A stretch of 64,000 nt of DNA from Mesobaculum littorinae (GCF_004011175.1 NZ_RQXX01000006.1:112673-176672); one strand, 5' to 3'; positions 45,402 through 57,413 are shown, counted from the stretch's first letter. The notes: generated by a model from the sequence alone, not told the origin. Translations and numbers: made by a program.

Positions 45402-46748
45402 TCAACCATCCTCGCCCGAGGCCTGCCGCCGCGCGCGCAGGCCCACGAACCAGTCCAGACGCTTCTTCAGATCCCGTTCGAAGCCGCGTTCGACGGGCTG
45501 GTAGTAGACCCCGCGTTTCATCCCGTCGGGAAAGTAGTTCTGGCCCGAAAACGCATCCTCGGCATCGTGGTCGTAGGCGTAACCCTGGCCGTAGCCTTCC
45601 TCTTTCATCAGCTTGGTGGGGGCGTTGCGGATGATCTTCGGTGGTGGCTCGGACCCTGTCTGCTTGGCCGCACGCCGCGCGGCCTTGTAGGCGGCATAGC
45701 CCGCGTTGGATTTCGGCGCGAGCGCGAGGTAGATCACCGCCTGCGCCAGCGCCAGTTCGCCCTCGGGGCTACCCAGCCGTTCGTAGGTTTCCCAGCCCTG
45801 CACGCAGACGGTCTGGGCCTGCGGATCGGCCAACCCGATATCCTCGACCGCCATGCGGGTGATGCGGCGCGCCAGATAGCGCGGGTCCTCGCCCCCCTCC
45901 AGCATCCGCGCAAACCAGTAAAGGCTGGCGTCCGGGTCCGAGCCGCGCACCGATTTGTGCAGCGCCGAGATCAGGTTGTAATGCGCCTCGCCCGACTTGT
46001 CGTATTGCGCGGCTCGGCGGCTCAGGCGTTGCTGCAGGCCCTGGGGATCCAGCTTGCGCTCCGGCGTCCAGGCGGCCACCTGCTCGACCAGGTTCAGAAG
46101 CGCGCGGCCGTCACCATCGGCCATTTCCAGAAGCGCCTCGCGCGCCGCGCCGTCGAGCGGCAGCTTGGTTTCCAGCTCGGCCTCGGCCCGCTGCGCCAAG
46201 CGTTCCAGATCCGCCAGGCTCAACCGGTCGAGCACGAGGACCTGCGCCCGGCTGAGAAGCGCGGCATTCAACTCGAATGACGGATTTTCCGTCGTGGCGC
46301 CGACCAGGAGGATCGTGCCATCCTCCATGTGCGGCAGGAAACTGTCCTGCTGCGCCTTGTTGAACCGGTGGATCTCGTCGACGAACAGCAGCGTCCCCTG
46401 CCCGTTCCGGCGCCGCAGCTTGGCGGCTTCGAACACCTTGCGCAGCTCGGGCACGCCGGTGAAGATCGCCGAGATCTGGACGAAGGCGAGGTCCGTCTCG
46501 TCGGCCAGCAGCCGCGCGATCGTCGTCTTGCCGACCCCCGGAGGGCCCCAGAACACCAAGGACGACAGGGAATTCGACTTCAGCATCGTGGTCAGCGGCG
46601 CGTCGGGCCCAATGACCTTGGGCTGTCCGATGACCTCGGCGATGCGGGTCGGGCGCAGACGGTCGGCCAGCGGACGTGGCGCCGACTTGGGCGCGGGCGC
46701 GGCAGAAGGAGCGCCGGGATCCGGCGGCGTGTCGAAGAGATCGGCCAT
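45402..46748 (-). CDS. rarA: replication-associated recombination protein RarA (MgsA)
   Basis: 448 residues. AAA+ ATPase: Walker A GPPGVGKTT near 66, Walker B FVDEIHRFNKAQQD near 118, then GATTENPSFE. The C-terminal clamp-loader-like domain (DPDASLYWFARMLEGGEDP) fits RarA, which acts at stalled replication forks. ATG 46748 gives MADLFD, a typical start. Follows rplQ after a terminator. Confidence 0.94.
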   Translation of the reverse strand: MADLFDTPPDPGAPSAAPAPKSAPRPLADRLRPTRIAEVIGQPKVIGPDAPLTTMLKSNSLSSLVFWGPPGVGKTTIARLLADETDLAFVQISAIFTGVPELRKVFEAAKLRRRNGQGTLLFVDEIHRFNKAQQDSFLPHMEDGTILLVGATTENPSFELNAALLSRAQVLVLDRLSLADLERLAQRAEAELETKLPLDGAAREALLEMADGDGRALLNLVEQVAAWTPERKLDPQGLQQRLSRRAAQYDKSGEAHYNLISALHKSVRGSDPDASLYWFARMLEGGEDPRYLARRITRMAVEDIGLADPQAQTVCVQGWETYERLGSPEGELALAQAVIYLALAPKSNAGYAAYKAARRAAKQTGSEPPPKIIRNAPTKLMKEEGYGQGYAYDHDAEDAFSGQNYFPDGMKRGVYYQPVERGFERDLKKRLDWFVGLRARRQASGEDG

Positions 46749-46859
46749 GGCAGGGACATAGGCCGGGAAGGCCGACGAGGGAAGGCCGGGACACCGACCG
46801 CGCGCAGCCATCACCGCCAGGATTGCCCAATGACCGGCGAGTGCCCCCCTGAAACGACG

Positions 46860-46886
46860 AAACCCCGCCCTGGTGGGGCGGGGTTT
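46860..46886 (-). terminator. terminator after rplQ
   Basis: AAACCCCGCCC / GGGCGGGGTTT with a 4-nt loop, read on the minus strand into TTTCGTCGTTT. It closes the ribosomal supercluster. Confidence 0.85.
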
Positions 46887-46918
46887 CCGAATGGGCCAGG
46901 CGACCGAGGGCGCGGAAA

Positions 46919-47335
46919 TTACTCCGCGGCTTCCTCGGCGGCGACGCGTTCGCGGTCGGCCTTGCCCTTGGCGTCGACGTCGCGGTCGACGAATTCGATG
47001 ATCGCCATCGGCGCCATGTCACCATAGCGGAATCCGGCCTTCAGGATCCGGACGTAGCCGCCCTGACGGTCGGCATAGCGGGGGCCCAGGATGTCGAACA
47101 GCTTGGCGACATAGGCGTCCTGCTTCAGCTGCGACGCGGCCTGGCGACGGGCGTGCAGATCGCCGCGCTTGCCGAGGGTGATGAGCTTTTCGACGATCCG
47201 GCGAAGTTCCTTCGCCTTGGGCAGCGTCGTCTTGATCTGCTCGTGTTCGATGAGGCTGCCGGCCATGTTCGCCCAAAGCGCCTTGCGGTGCTCGTGGGTG
47301 CGGTTCAGGCGGCGGTATCCGCGGGCGTGACGCAT
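46919..47335 (-). CDS. rplQ: 50S ribosomal protein L17
   Basis: 138 residues; [20 protein letters not shown] and [16 protein letters not shown] are standard bL17. Last gene of the alpha part of the cluster, 145 bases after rpoA with a hairpin in between. Confidence 0.98.
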   Translation of the reverse strand: MRHARGYRRLNRTHEHRKALWANMAGSLIEHEQIKTTLPKAKELRRIVEKLITLGKRGDLHARRQAASQLKQDAYVAKLFDILGPRYADRQGGYVRILKAGFRYGDMAPMAIIEFVDRDVDAKGKADRERVAAEEAAE

Positions 47336-47437
47336 GTGTCTTCTCCTTGGTTGCCCTCTACGGGCGGTTTTGCTTTGTCTGGCCGTCGTGCGTGGCGACG
47401 GCTCTCCTTGGGGCGGGATGCCCGGGTCGGTGGGTGT

Positions 47438-47474
47438 GGGTCACGCCGCACCAGTATCTCAGACGGCGTGACCC
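47438..47474 (-). terminator. perfect 11-bp stem between rpoA and rplQ
   Basis: GGGTCACGCCG / CGGCGTGACCC with a 15-nt loop, immediately past the rpoA stop. No T-run; likely RNA-processing or attenuation stem. Confidence 0.6.
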
Positions 47475-47480
47475 GGGGTA

Positions 47481-48497
47481 TCAGAACTGGTCTTCGAACT
47501 TCTTGGCCAGGTCCTCGATGTTCTCGGGCGGCCATTCCTCGACGTCCATGCCGAGATGCAGCCCCATGCCCGAAAGCACTTCCTTGATCTCGTTCAGCGA
47601 CTTGCGACCGAAGTTCGGGGTGCGCAGCATCTCGGCTTCGGTCTTCTGGATCAGGTCGCCGATATAGACGATGTTGTCGTTCTTCAGGCAGTTCGCCGAG
47701 CGCACGGAAAGTTCGAGCTCGTCGACCTTCTTCAGCAGCAGCGGGTTGAACTCGAGCCCCTCGTCGTCGCCTTCCGAGCGTGCCGATTCCGGCTCGTCGA
47801 AATTGACGAAGATCGACAACTGGTCCTGCAGGATGCGCGCGGCGTAGGCCACGGCATCGTCCGGCGAAACCGACCCGTCGGTGTCCAGCTTCAGCGTCAG
47901 CTTGTCATAGTCCAGCACCTGCCCTTCACGGGTGGGCTGAACGTCGTAGCTGACCTTGCGGACCGGCGAATAGATCGCGTCGATCGGGATCAGGCCGATG
48001 GGCGCGTCCTCGGGGCGGTTCTTGTCGGCCGCGACGTAGCCTTTGCCGGTGTTCACGGTAAGCTCCATGAACAGGTCCGAGCCCTCGTCGAGGTGGCAGA
48101 TCACGTGATCCTTGTTCAGGACCTCGATCCCGGCCGATTCCGAGATGTCGCCGGCGGTGACGATCTGCGGGCCGCGTGCCTGGATCGACAGACGCTTGGG
48201 CCCCTCGACCTCCATCTTCAGGGCAACGCCCTTGAGGTTCAGGACCACGTCGGTGACGTCTTCCCGGACGCCCGAGATGGACGAAAACTCGTGCAGAACA
48301 TTGTCGATCTGAACGGAGGTGATGGCAGCGCCCTGCAGGGACGACATCAGAACGCGGCGCAGCGCGTTGCCCAGCGTCAGGCCGAAGCCACGCTCGAGCG
48401 GTTCCGCGATGACGGTGGCCTGGCGGTTCCGGTCATTGCCGGGCTTGACGACCAGCTGCGTGGGCTTGATCAGTTCCTGCCAGTTCTTGTGGATCAT
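47481..48497 (-). CDS. rpoA: RNA polymerase subunit alpha
   Basis: 338 residues. N-terminal assembly domain ([21 protein letters not shown]) and C-terminal DNA/activator-binding domain ([28 protein letters not shown]). Follows rpsK directly; rpsD, present here in enterobacteria, is absent, as is usual in alphaproteobacteria. Confidence 0.98.
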   Translation of the reverse strand: MIHKNWQELIKPTQLVVKPGNDRNRQATVIAEPLERGFGLTLGNALRRVLMSSLQGAAITSVQIDNVLHEFSSISGVREDVTDVVLNLKGVALKMEVEGPKRLSIQARGPQIVTAGDISESAGIEVLNKDHVICHLDEGSDLFMELTVNTGKGYVAADKNRPEDAPIGLIPIDAIYSPVRKVSYDVQPTREGQVLDYDKLTLKLDTDGSVSPDDAVAYAARILQDQLSIFVNFDEPESARSEGDDEGLEFNPLLLKKVDELELSVRSANCLKNDNIVYIGDLIQKTEAEMLRTPNFGRKSLNEIKEVLSGMGLHLGMDVEEWPPENIEDLAKKFEDQF

Positions 48498-48568
48498 GCG
48501 TGTCTCCTCAATCCCAGGCCGTTACCCATGTCCAAGGCGGCGGCCACCCGAGGTTCAAAATGACAGTG

Positions 48569-48597
48569 CCGGACCGCGGGAAGCCCCCGCGATCCGG
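48569..48597 (-). terminator. stem between rpsK and rpoA
   Basis: CCGGACCGCGGG / CCCGCGATCCGG with one mismatch and a 5-nt loop, just beyond the rpsK stop. Confidence 0.5.
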
Positions 48598-48615
48598 TCT
48601 TGAAAAGTCGTTCGG

Positions 48616-49005
48616 TCAGACCCGGCGGCGCTTCGGCGGACGGCAGCCGTTATGCGCGATCGGCGTGACGTCGCGGATCGAGGTGATGTTGAACCCGACG
48701 GCGGCCAGGGCGCGCAGGGCGCTTTCCCGACCGGACCCGGGGCCCTGAACCTCGACTTCGAGCGTGCGGACACCATGTTCCTGCGCCTTCTTGCCCGCGT
48801 CTTCGGCGGCCATCTGAGCGGCGTAGGGGGTCGATTTCCGCGAGCCCTTGAACCCCATGGTGCCGGCGGACGACCACGAGATCGCGTTGCCCTGCACGTC
48901 GGAGATCAGGATCTTGGTGTTGTTGAACGAGGAGTTCACATGAGCAACGCCAGCGGCGATGTTCTTGGAAACCTTTTTCTTCGGAGCGCGACGGTCGCGT
49001 GCCAT
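48616..49005 (-). CDS. rpsK: 30S ribosomal protein S11
   Basis: 129 residues; uS11 core [38 protein letters not shown] and C-terminal [19 protein letters not shown]. 15 bases after rpsM. Confidence 0.98.
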   Translation of the reverse strand: MARDRRAPKKKVSKNIAAGVAHVNSSFNNTKILISDVQGNAISWSSAGTMGFKGSRKSTPYAAQMAAEDAGKKAQEHGVRTLEVEVQGPGSGRESALRALAAVGFNITSIRDVTPIAHNGCRPPKRRRV

Positions 49006-49020
49006 ATTCCGTGTCCTCCC

Positions 49021-49389
49021 TTACTTCTTCTTGCCGGCGATCGGCTTCGCGGGGCCTTTGCGGGTCCGCGCGTTCGTGTGCGTGCGCTGGCCGCGCACGG
49101 GGAGGTTGCGGCGATGACGCAGGCCGCGGTAGCAACCCAGATCCATCAGACGCTTGATGTTCATCTGGTTTTCACGACGCAGGTCCCCTTCGACGAGGAA
49201 GTTGGCGTCGATATGTTCACGGATCTGCAGCACTTCCGCGTCAGACAGTTCGTTGACGCGGCGGGTCGGGTCGATGCCGACCGCTTCGCAGATCTGGGAA
49301 GCCGAATTCCGGCCAATGCCGGTGATGTAGGTAAGCGCGATGGGAACCCGTTTGGCGGTCGGGATGTTCACGCCGGCGATACGTGCCAC
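49021..49389 (-). CDS. rpsM: 30S ribosomal protein S13
   Basis: 122 residues; [44 protein letters not shown]. First gene behind the TTGACG/TAGTTG promoter. Confidence 0.98.
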   Translation of the reverse strand: MARIAGVNIPTAKRVPIALTYITGIGRNSASQICEAVGIDPTRRVNELSDAEVLQIREHIDANFLVEGDLRRENQMNIKRLMDLGCYRGLRHRRNLPVRGQRTHTNARTRKGPAKPIAGKKK

Positions 49390-49541
49390 GTTACATGTCC
49401 TTTCGTTGCGGTTCCGTAGTGCCGGAACCTTTTTTCACAACGGAAGCCCGAGGCGACAGGCCACGGGCTGCTGCTGAATTCTGGGGCCGATGCGGTGGGT
49501 TGCCCCGCCTCGCCGGCTGCGATTCTCAAAAGAGAAGCCGT

Positions 49542-49570
49542 CAACTAGGGGGGATCCGGCGTAACGTCAA
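49542..49570 (-). promoter_or_regulatory. promoter for rpsM-rpsK-rpoA-rplQ
   Basis: On the minus strand TTGACG (49570-49565), 17-nt spacer, TAGTTG (49547-49542). It gives the alpha-type genes their own transcription start within the supercluster. Confidence 0.6.
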
Positions 49571-49651
49571 GGGCCATTGGTGAATCCATCCCTTGCGATG
49601 TGGGGACGGACCACCCCGGCGGGACGGCCCGTCACACATAGCCCTGCGCCG

Positions 49652-50289
49652 TCAGGAAAGGATCGCGCCGATCTCCTGCGAGACGCTGTCGATCTCGGCC
49701 ATGCCGTCGACGCCGCGCAGCTCGCCCTTGGCATAGTAATAGCCCAGAAGCGGCGAGGTCTTCTTGTAATACTCGAGAAGCCGCTGCTTGAGGCTTTCGG
49801 CATTGTCGTCGGCGCGGCGACGGATGTCGTCCGATCCGCAGACAGCACATTTGCCATCCGCCGGGACGGGCTTGGTCACGTCGTGATAGACCTCTCCGCA
49901 ATTTCCGCAGGTGGCCCGGCCCGAGATGCGTTCGACCAGCGCCGCGTCATCGACACGGATCTCGATCACCGCGTCCAGTTCCTGGCCCTTGCGGGTCAGC
50001 AGCTCGGCCAGCGCATCGGCTTGCGGCAGGGTCCGCGGAAAACCGTCGAAGATGAAGCCAGTGCCCTCCTCGTGGTCCAGCTTCTCCTCGATCAGGCCGA
50101 TGACGATCTCGTCCGTGACAAGCTCGCCGCGGTCCATCACGTCGGCGACCTTGCGCCCCATCTCGGTGCCCGAGGTCCGTGCCTCGCGCAGCATGTCACC
50201 GGTCGACAGCTGCACCATTCCCCGTTCGTCCACCAGTCGGCGGGCCTGTGTGCCTTTACCGGCACCCGGCGGGCCGAGCAGTATGATAT

Positions 50290-50293
<4 letters not shown>
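49652..50293 (-). CDS. adk: adenylate kinase
   Basis: 213 residues. P-loop [11 protein letters not shown] at 7-17, [11 protein letters not shown] near 83, and a zinc-type LID with four Cys (CGNC...CAVCG). Interconverts ATP+AMP and 2 ADP. The ATG overlaps the secY stop by 4 nt. Confidence 0.97.
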
Positions 50294-51645
<1,352 letters not shown>

Positions 51646-51665
51646 GCGGGGTCTCTTTCATGAAA

Positions 51666-51701
51666 GCGCCGCGCCGATCGGTCTCCCGGATCGCGCGGCG
51701 C
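51666..51701 (-). terminator. strong stem between rplO and secY
   Basis: GCGCCGCGC.GATC / GATCGCGCGGCGC with a single bulge and a short loop, in the 106-base gap before secY. Confidence 0.55.
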
Positions 51702-51751
51702 CTTGGAAAACAGGGTCAGGTGTAAGCGGCGCGATCACCGCTCACAACCGA

Positions 51752-52219
51752 TTATTCGGCCGCTTGAGCCGCCTGGACGGTCAGGCTGCCGCCGGCCTTT
51801 TCGACCGCGTCGATCGCCTGCTTCGAGGCGCCGGACACGGTGAGCGTGACCTTGGTCGTCAGTTCGCCCTTGGCCAGAACCCGGATACCGTCCTTGCGAC
51901 GACGCACGAGGCCCGAATCGACCAGTTCGTTTTCGGTGATCTCTTCGCCCAGCTTGCCGGCATCGATGAACTTCTGGATCAGGCCCAGGTTCACGATGGC
52001 ATAGCTTTTGCGGTTGGGCTTGTTGAAGCCACGCTTGGGCAGACGCTGGTAGAGCGGCATCTGGCCGCCCTCGTAGCCCTTAATCGCGACGCCCGAACGG
52101 GATTTCTGACCCTTGATACCACGGCCAGCGGTCTTGCCCTTGCCCGAGCCCGGGCCGCGGCCGACGCGCATCCGCTTTTTCGTGGCACCTTCGTTGTCGC
52201 GAAGTTCGTGAAGTTTCAT
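51752..52219 (-). CDS. rplO: 50S ribosomal protein L15
   Basis: 155 residues; [34 protein letters not shown] is standard uL15. Cut off from rpmD by an opposite-strand gene, so it needs its own promoter in the 52220-52515 gap. Confidence 0.97.
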   Translation of the reverse strand: MKLHELRDNEGATKKRMRVGRGPGSGKGKTAGRGIKGQKSRSGVAIKGYEGGQMPLYQRLPKRGFNKPNRKSYAIVNLGLIQKFIDAGKLGEEITENELVDSGLVRRRKDGIRVLAKGELTTKVTLTVSGASKQAIDAVEKAGGSLTVQAAQAAE

Positions 52220-52515
52220 GTCGCTCTCTCCTTGCCGGACGCATCCCACGAGCGATGACGGGACGGACACGGCCTAAATATGTCAACGAGTCGCGGCCCG
52301 CCGAGCGGGACCACCCGGGGCGTATAGACGGCCTCGCCCCCCGGTTCAAGGGGGCCGGCCGCCACCCCCTCCGCGGGCCCCCGCACCCTGCCCCGCCGGT
52401 GGCGATGTCGGCACGTCATCCCGGCCGTGTCTTGATTGCGCGCGCAGCCACCATAGCCTTTGAAGACGAATGATCGCCGCCCCGCCGGGCGGCACGAATA
52501 GCGAAAGGACAGGAC
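52220..52515. promoter_or_regulatory. divergent promoter region between rplO and the oxidoreductase
   Basis: About 296 bases with no gene. On the minus strand a TTGACA (52286-52281) could be the -35 for rplO-secY-adk, but no convincing -10 follows at 17 nt. An RBS-like GAAAGGA precedes the plus-strand gene. Confidence 0.45.
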
Positions 52516-53523
52516 ATGCGTGCGATCAGGGTTGAAAAACCGGGCGGGCTCGACCGTCTGAAGCTGGTCGAGATGGAGGACCCCGGTGAACCCGGGCCGG
52601 GCGAGGTCAGGGTGCGGGTCCGCGCCTCGTCGCTGAACTTCCACGACTATGGCGTGGTCTCCGGCACGATGGAGACCGAGGACGGGCGCATCCCTATGGC
52701 CGACGGCGCGGGCGAGGTCGAGGCGATCGGCGAGGGTGTGACCGAGTTCGCGCCGGGCGACCGCGTTGTGTCGCACTTCTTTCCCGGGTGGATCGACGGG
52801 CCAGCACGCGTTGCCGACTTCAAGACAACGCCTGGTGACGGGGTCAATGGCTATGCCCGCGACCTGATCGTGCGACCCGCGACCTGGTTCACCAGGGCGC
52901 CAAAGGGCTGGAGCCACGAAGAAGCAGCCACCATCACCACCGCGGGCCTGACCGCGTGGCGCGCGCTGGTGGCCGATGGCGGGCTGAAGGCCGGCGACGA
53001 CGTGCTGGTGCTGGGCACCGGCGGCGTGTCGATCTACGCACTGCAGATCGCACGGGCGATGGGCGCGCGGGTCTTCGCCACCTCGTCTTCGGACGAGAAG
53101 CTTGCGCGCCTGACCGACATGGGTGCCGCGGGCGTCGTGAACTACAAGGACGACCCCGACTGGGGCCGGACGATCTGGGACATGACCGGCGGCCGCGGCG
53201 TCGACCACGTGGTCGAGGTTGGTGGCCCGGCGACCCTGCCGAACTCGATCCGCGCGGCGGCCATCGGCGGCCACCTGCATCTGATCGGTGTGCTGACGGG
53301 CATCGGCGGAGAGATCCCGACCGTCAACCTGATGCGCAAGCAGCAAAGGCTGCAGGGCCTGATCGTCGGCAGCCGCGTGCATCAGATCGACATGGTGCGC
53401 GGGATGGAGACCACGGGCCTGCGCCCAGTGCTCGACCGCAGCTTCGGGCTGGACGAGATCGCCGACGCTTTCCGCCATGAAGAAAGCGGCAAGCACTTCG
53501 GCAAGATCACCCTGTCTTACTAG
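52516..53523 (+). CDS. zinc-free MDR family NAD(P)-dependent oxidoreductase
   Basis: 335 residues. Medium-chain dehydrogenase fold with GroES-like N-terminus (about 1-125) and Rossmann GTGGVSIYALQIA near 174. The zinc ligands of classical alcohol dehydrogenases are missing (SSLNFHDYGV where Cys is expected), so it belongs to the quinone-oxidoreductase-like group. It lies on the plus strand between rplO and rpmD, opposite to all surrounding ribosomal genes, and shares a bidirectional terminator with rpmD. Confidence 0.9.
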   Translation: MRAIRVEKPGGLDRLKLVEMEDPGEPGPGEVRVRVRASSLNFHDYGVVSGTMETEDGRIPMADGAGEVEAIGEGVTEFAPGDRVVSHFFPGWIDGPARVADFKTTPGDGVNGYARDLIVRPATWFTRAPKGWSHEEAATITTAGLTAWRALVADGGLKAGDDVLVLGTGGVSIYALQIARAMGARVFATSSSDEKLARLTDMGAAGVVNYKDDPDWGRTIWDMTGGRGVDHVVEVGGPATLPNSIRAAAIGGHLHLIGVLTGIGGEIPTVNLMRKQQRLQGLIVGSRVHQIDMVRGMETTGLRPVLDRSFGLDEIADAFRHEESGKHFGKITLSY

Positions 53524-53602
53524 GGTCGGTGGGGCGCCATCGGCGCCCTCCCCCCCGCTCGCCCTTTACACGCCGATAGGCACAGAGCGGAGTTCTGAAA
53601 CG

Positions 53603-53634
53603 AAAACGCCCCGGCCGATGGACCGGGGCGTTTT
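53603..53634. terminator. bidirectional terminator between the oxidoreductase and rpmD
   Basis: AAAACGCCCCGG / CCGGGGCGTTTT with an 8-nt loop: T-runs on both strands. It ends both the plus-strand oxidoreductase and the minus-strand rpsJ-to-rpmD transcript. Confidence 0.85.
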
Positions 53635-53656
53635 GCAATCTGCTGTCGAGCGGGGC

Positions 53657-53845
53657 TTAGCCGCGCTCTTCCACGATCTGCACGAGGTGCGGGATCGAGT
53701 TCACCATTCCGCGGACCGAGGGGGTATCCTCAAGCTCGCGGGTGCGGTGCATCTTGTTCAGGCCCAGGCCGACCAGCGTGGCACGCTGGATGGCGGGGCG
53801 GCGGATCGGCGAGCCGATCTGCTTGACGACGATGGTCTTGGCCAT
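53657..53845 (-). CDS. rpmD: 50S ribosomal protein L30
   Basis: 62 residues; [29 protein letters not shown] is standard uL30. Last gene before the terminator that splits the spc operon. Confidence 0.97.
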   Translation of the reverse strand: MAKTIVVKQIGSPIRRPAIQRATLVGLGLNKMHRTRELEDTPSVRGMVNSIPHLVQIVEERG

Positions 53846-53848
53846 GGT

Positions 53849-54424
53849 TTACGCCTCCTCTGCGACCTGGACGGACGCCTCGGGCGCCTCGTCACGCTTG
53901 GGCAGGATGTCGGCCACCTTCTTGCCGCGACGCTGCGCGACCGACCGGGGGCTGGCTTCCTGCGTCAGGCCTTCGAGCGTGGCGCGGATCATGTTGTAGG
54001 GGTTCTGCGAGCCGAGGCTCTTGGCCACCACGTCATGAACGCCAAGCATCTCGAACACAGCCCGCATCGGGCCGCCGGCGATGATGCCGGTCCCGGTGGG
54101 GGCCGTCCGCATCACGACCTTGCCGGCGCCGTGGCGACCGTAGACGTCGTGGTGCAGGGTGCGGCCGTCACGCAGCGGCACGCGGATCATGCCGCGCTTG
54201 GCTGCCTCGGTCGCCTTGCGGATCGCCTCGGGGACCTCTTTGGCCTTGCCCTTGCCGAAGCCGACGCGGCCCTTCTGGTCGCCCACGACTACGAGCGCGG
54301 CAAAGCCGAAGCGTTTACCACCCTTCACGGTCTTGGAGACGCGGTTGATCGCCACGAGACGATCGGCGAATTCCGGAGTTTCGTCGCGGTCGCGACGGTT
54401 CCGGCGGTTATCACGTTCTGCCAT
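53849..54424 (-). CDS. rpsE: 30S ribosomal protein S5
   Basis: 191 residues; [34 protein letters not shown] and [16 protein letters not shown] are diagnostic of uS5. Basic N-terminus and an acidic C-terminal tail. 3 bases before rpmD. Confidence 0.98.
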   Translation of the reverse strand: MAERDNRRNRRDRDETPEFADRLVAINRVSKTVKGGKRFGFAALVVVGDQKGRVGFGKGKAKEVPEAIRKATEAAKRGMIRVPLRDGRTLHHDVYGRHGAGKVVMRTAPTGTGIIAGGPMRAVFEMLGVHDVVAKSLGSQNPYNMIRATLEGLTQEASPRSVAQRRGKKVADILPKRDEAPEASVQVAEEA

Positions 54425-54436
54425 TATCGTCTCTCC

Positions 54437-54796
54437 TCAGAATTTCAGCCCGCCCTCGCGGGCGGCATCGGCGAGCGCCTTGACGGTTCCGTGGTAGAGG
54501 AACCCACCACGATCGAAATAGCACTCTTCGACACCCGCCTTCTTGGCGCGCTCGGCGATCGCCGACCCCACCTTGGCAGCGGCATCGACGTTGTTCTTGC
54601 CGACGAAGCCCAGATCCTTCTCGAGCGTCGAGGCAGAGGCGAGCGTCGCCCCCTGAACATCGTCGATCAGCTGAACGCTGATGTTCTTGTTGCTGCGATG
54701 AACCGACAGCCGCACACGGCCGGCGTTCATCTTGCGAAGTTTGTTCCGGACGCGCAGGCGGCGCTTCAGGAACAGATCCCGTTTGCTGTTAGCCAT
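54437..54796 (-). CDS. rplR: 50S ribosomal protein L18
   Basis: 119 residues; [20 protein letters not shown] and [24 protein letters not shown] identify uL18, a 5S rRNA binder. Confidence 0.98.
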   Translation of the reverse strand: MANSKRDLFLKRRLRVRNKLRKMNAGRVRLSVHRSNKNISVQLIDDVQGATLASASTLEKDLGFVGKNNVDAAAKVGSAIAERAKKAGVEECYFDRGGFLYHGTVKALADAAREGGLKF

Positions 54797-54808
54797 TTTT
54801 TCGCGTCC

Positions 54809-55342
54809 TTACTTCTTCTTGCCTTCCTTGCGGAAGATAAACTCGCCCTTATAGCGGATGCCCTTGCCCTTGTAGGGCTCGGGCGCACGCCATTCGCGGA
54901 TGTTGGCCGCAACCTGGCCAACCACCTGCTGGTCGATACCTTCCACAACAATCTCGGTCGGCTTCGGCGCCGTCACCGTGATGCCCTCGGGCACCTCGAA
55001 GTCGACGTCGTGGCTGTAGCCGAGATTGAGCTTCAGAACCTGGCCCTGCATCTGGGCGCGGTAACCGACACCCTGGATCTCGAGCTCTTTCTTGAAGCCG
55101 GTGCTGACGCCCGTCACCAGATTGTTCAGCATGGTGCGGGACATGCCCCACTGCTGCCGCGCGCGCTTGTTGCCGCCGCGCGGGGTAACGGTGATGGCGT
55201 TGTCCTCGACCTTGATGGTGACATCATCGGTCGCCGTGAACGTGCGGGTGCCTTTCGGACCCTTGACCGTGACGGTCTGCCCGGAGACGGAGGCATCGAC
55301 CCCCGACGGCAGCTCGACCGGTCTTTTCCCAATACGAGACAT
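54809..55342 (-). CDS. rplF: 50S ribosomal protein L6
   Basis: 177 residues from ATG 55342; [27 protein letters not shown], and C-terminal [14 protein letters not shown] are standard uL6. Confidence 0.98.
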   Translation of the reverse strand: MSRIGKRPVELPSGVDASVSGQTVTVKGPKGTRTFTATDDVTIKVEDNAITVTPRGGNKRARQQWGMSRTMLNNLVTGVSTGFKKELEIQGVGYRAQMQGQVLKLNLGYSHDVDFEVPEGITVTAPKPTEIVVEGIDQQVVGQVAANIREWRAPEPYKGKGIRYKGEFIFRKEGKKK

Positions 55343-55352
55343 GTCGCTCTCC

Positions 55353-55745
55353 TTAGAAGACCGTGCAGAGTACTTCGCCGCCGACGTTCGCCGAACGCGC
55401 AGCGGCATCCGACATCACGCCACGGGGCGTCGAGACGATGGACACGCCGAGGCCCTGGCGGACCGACGGCAGGTCGCGCGAACCGGCATAGACGCGGCGA
55501 CCGGGGGTCGAGACGCGCTTGAGTTCACGGATGACCGGATTGCCCTCGTAGTACTTGAGGCTGATCACGATGGTCGGATGGCCGTTGGCGTCCGCCGACT
55601 TGTCGTAGCCACGGATGTAGCCTTCGTCGGCCAGCACGTCGAGAACCCAGGCCCGCAGCTTCGACGCGGGCGTGGTCACAGTGGACTTGCCGCGAAGTTG
55701 CGCGTTGCGGATACGGGTCAGCATATCGCCGAGAGGATCGTTCAT
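55353..55745 (-). CDS. rpsH: 30S ribosomal protein S8
   Basis: 130 residues; [16 protein letters not shown] and [16 protein letters not shown] identify uS8. In enterobacteria S8 represses the spc operon; its target here was not located. Confidence 0.98.
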   Translation of the reverse strand: MNDPLGDMLTRIRNAQLRGKSTVTTPASKLRAWVLDVLADEGYIRGYDKSADANGHPTIVISLKYYEGNPVIRELKRVSTPGRRVYAGSRDLPSVRQGLGVSIVSTPRGVMSDAAARSANVGGEVLCTVF

Positions 55746-55760
55746 TTCATAACCCTCCTA

Positions 55761-56066
55761 TTACCAGCTCGATTTCACGAGGCCGGGCACCTGGCCCATG
55801 TAGCCAAGATCGCGCATCGCGATCCGGCTCATCTTCAGCTTACGGTAGTAAGCATGCGGACGCCCGGTCAGCTGGCAGCGGTTGTGAAGACGCGTGGCCG
55901 AGCTGTTGCGGGGCAGCTTGGCAAGCTTCAGCCGCGCCTTGAACCGCTCTTCCATCGATTTCGATTCGTCGTTCGCGATTTCCTTCAGCGCGGCACGCTT
56001 GGCGGCATACTGCTCCACCAGCTTTTGGCGCTTCTTCTCGCGTTCGATCATGGATTTCTTAGCCAT
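55761..56066 (-). CDS. rpsN: 30S ribosomal protein S14
   Basis: 101 residues, the long zinc-independent form (one Cys in [15 protein letters not shown] instead of a CxxC pair). ATG 56066 gives [13 protein letters not shown]. Confidence 0.97.
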   Translation of the reverse strand: MAKKSMIEREKKRQKLVEQYAAKRAALKEIANDESKSMEERFKARLKLAKLPRNSSATRLHNRCQLTGRPHAYYRKLKMSRIAMRDLGYMGQVPGLVKSSW

Positions 56067-56077
56067 TTGATCGTCCC

Positions 56078-56641
56078 TCAGCTGTTGAACGGCATGTTGA
56101 AGTGCTTCAACAGCGCCTTGGCCTCCGCGTCGGTCTTCGCGGTGGTGCAGATGATGATATCCATGCCCCACACCTCGTCGACCTTGTCGAAGTTGATTTC
56201 GGGGAAAACGATGTGCTCTTTCAGGCCGCAGGCATAGTTGCCACGGCCGTCGAAGCTTTTGCCCGAAACGCCGCGGAAGTCGCGGATACGGGGCATCGCC
56301 ACGGTGATGAGACGGTCGAGGAATTCGTACATCCGCTCGCCGCGCAGGGTCACCTTGGCGCCCAGCGGCATGTCTTCACGAACGCGGAACCCGGCGATCG
56401 ACTTCTTGGCCTTGGTCACGAGAGCCTTCTGGCCGGCGATGGCGGTCAGGTCTTCCTGCGCCGAACGGGCCTTTTTGCTGTCGCGCACGGCTTCCGAGCC
56501 GCAGCCGATGTTCAGCACGATCTTGTCCAGGCGCGGGATCATCATGTCGTTGGCGTAGCCGAATTCTTCCTTCAGCTTGCCACGGATGTCGTCCTGGTAG
56601 ACCGTCCTCAGACGGGGGGTATAGGTCGCAGCGTCGAGCAT
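56078..56641 (-). CDS. rplE: 50S ribosomal protein L5
   Basis: 187 residues; [18 protein letters not shown] and [17 protein letters not shown] identify uL5. Start overlaps the rplX stop by one base (TGATG). Confidence 0.98.
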   Translation of the reverse strand: MLDAATYTPRLRTVYQDDIRGKLKEEFGYANDMMIPRLDKIVLNIGCGSEAVRDSKKARSAQEDLTAIAGQKALVTKAKKSIAGFRVREDMPLGAKVTLRGERMYEFLDRLITVAMPRIRDFRGVSGKSFDGRGNYACGLKEHIVFPEINFDKVDEVWGMDIIICTTAKTDAEAKALLKHFNMPFNS

Positions 56642-56946
56642 CAGATCACATCTCCCGTGGTCTTGGCGAAGCGGACCTTCTTGCCATCCTCGAAGCGGAA
56701 ACCGACGCGGCTGGGTTTGCCGTTGCCGTCGACGATCGCGAGGTTGGACAAGTCCACAGGCATCGCCTTGGGCTGGCGCCCGCCCTGGTTGGTCTGGGTC
56801 TGGCGCTGGTGGCGGATGGCGATGTTGATGCCCTCGACGACGGCCTTGCCGCGCGCCGGAAGCACTTGCTGGATCTCGCCCTGCTTGCCCTTGTCTTTGC
56901 CGGCAAGCACGATCACCTTATCGCCTTTTTTGAGTTTCGCAGCCAT
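56641..56946 (-). CDS. rplX: 50S ribosomal protein L24
   Basis: 101 residues; [22 protein letters not shown] is the KOW motif of uL24. One-base overlaps with both neighbours suggest tight coupling. Confidence 0.98.
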   Translation of the reverse strand: MAAKLKKGDKVIVLAGKDKGKQGEIQQVLPARGKAVVEGINIAIRHQRQTQTNQGGRQPKAMPVDLSNLAIVDGNGKPSRVGFRFEDGKKVRFAKTTGDVI

Positions 56947-57314
56947 CAGAGCACCTCCGGAGCCAGCGAGATGATCTTCATGAAGTTCTTGGCGCGCAGT
57001 TCGCGCACCACGGGGCCGAAGATACGCGTGCCCACGGGTTCGTTGTTGTTGTTGAGGATGACGGCCGCATTGCGATCGAAACGGATCGCGGTGCCGTCCT
57101 CGCGGCGCACTTCCTTGGCGGTGCGCACGACGACGGCCTTGCGAACGTCGCCCTTCTTAACGCGGCCGCGCGGAATGGCCTCTTTCACCGACACCACGAT
57201 GATGTCGCCGACTGAGGCGTATTTCCGCTTCGACCCGCCAAGGACCTTGATGCACTGAACCCGGCGCGCGCCGGAGTTGTCAGCGACATCCAGATTGGTC
57301 TGCATCTGGATCAT
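56946..57314 (-). CDS. rplN: 50S ribosomal protein L14
   Basis: 122 residues; [33 protein letters not shown] is standard uL14. First gene of the spc set, after a small palindromic stem. Confidence 0.98.
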   Translation of the reverse strand: MIQMQTNLDVADNSGARRVQCIKVLGGSKRKYASVGDIIVVSVKEAIPRGRVKKGDVRKAVVVRTAKEVRREDGTAIRFDRNAAVILNNNNEPVGTRIFGPVVRELRAKNFMKIISLAPEVL

Positions 57315-57380
57315 AGAAGGTTACTCCCGACTTCCGGAGCCGCCATGCGGACATTGACCCCGGGGTTTCGTATGCAGGCC

Positions 57381-57398
57381 GGGCGCCCCATGGCGCCC
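57381..57398 (-). terminator. palindromic stem between rpsQ and rplN
   Basis: GGGCGCC-CCAT-GGCGCCC in the 99-base gap at the S10/spc border. Short perfect arms, no T-run. Confidence 0.45.
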
Positions 57399-57413
57399 TG
57401 CCCGAGGTCCAGG

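Noticed and set aside
44993..45409. fluoride riboswitch before crcB
   Set aside because: crcB follows the pseudouridine/rarA neighbours with almost no leader; rarA ends within 32 bases of the start, leaving no room.
53477..55522. 681-codon open frame on the plus strand
   Set aside because: Covers rpmD, rpsE, rplR and rplF on the opposite strand; a mirror of codon bias.
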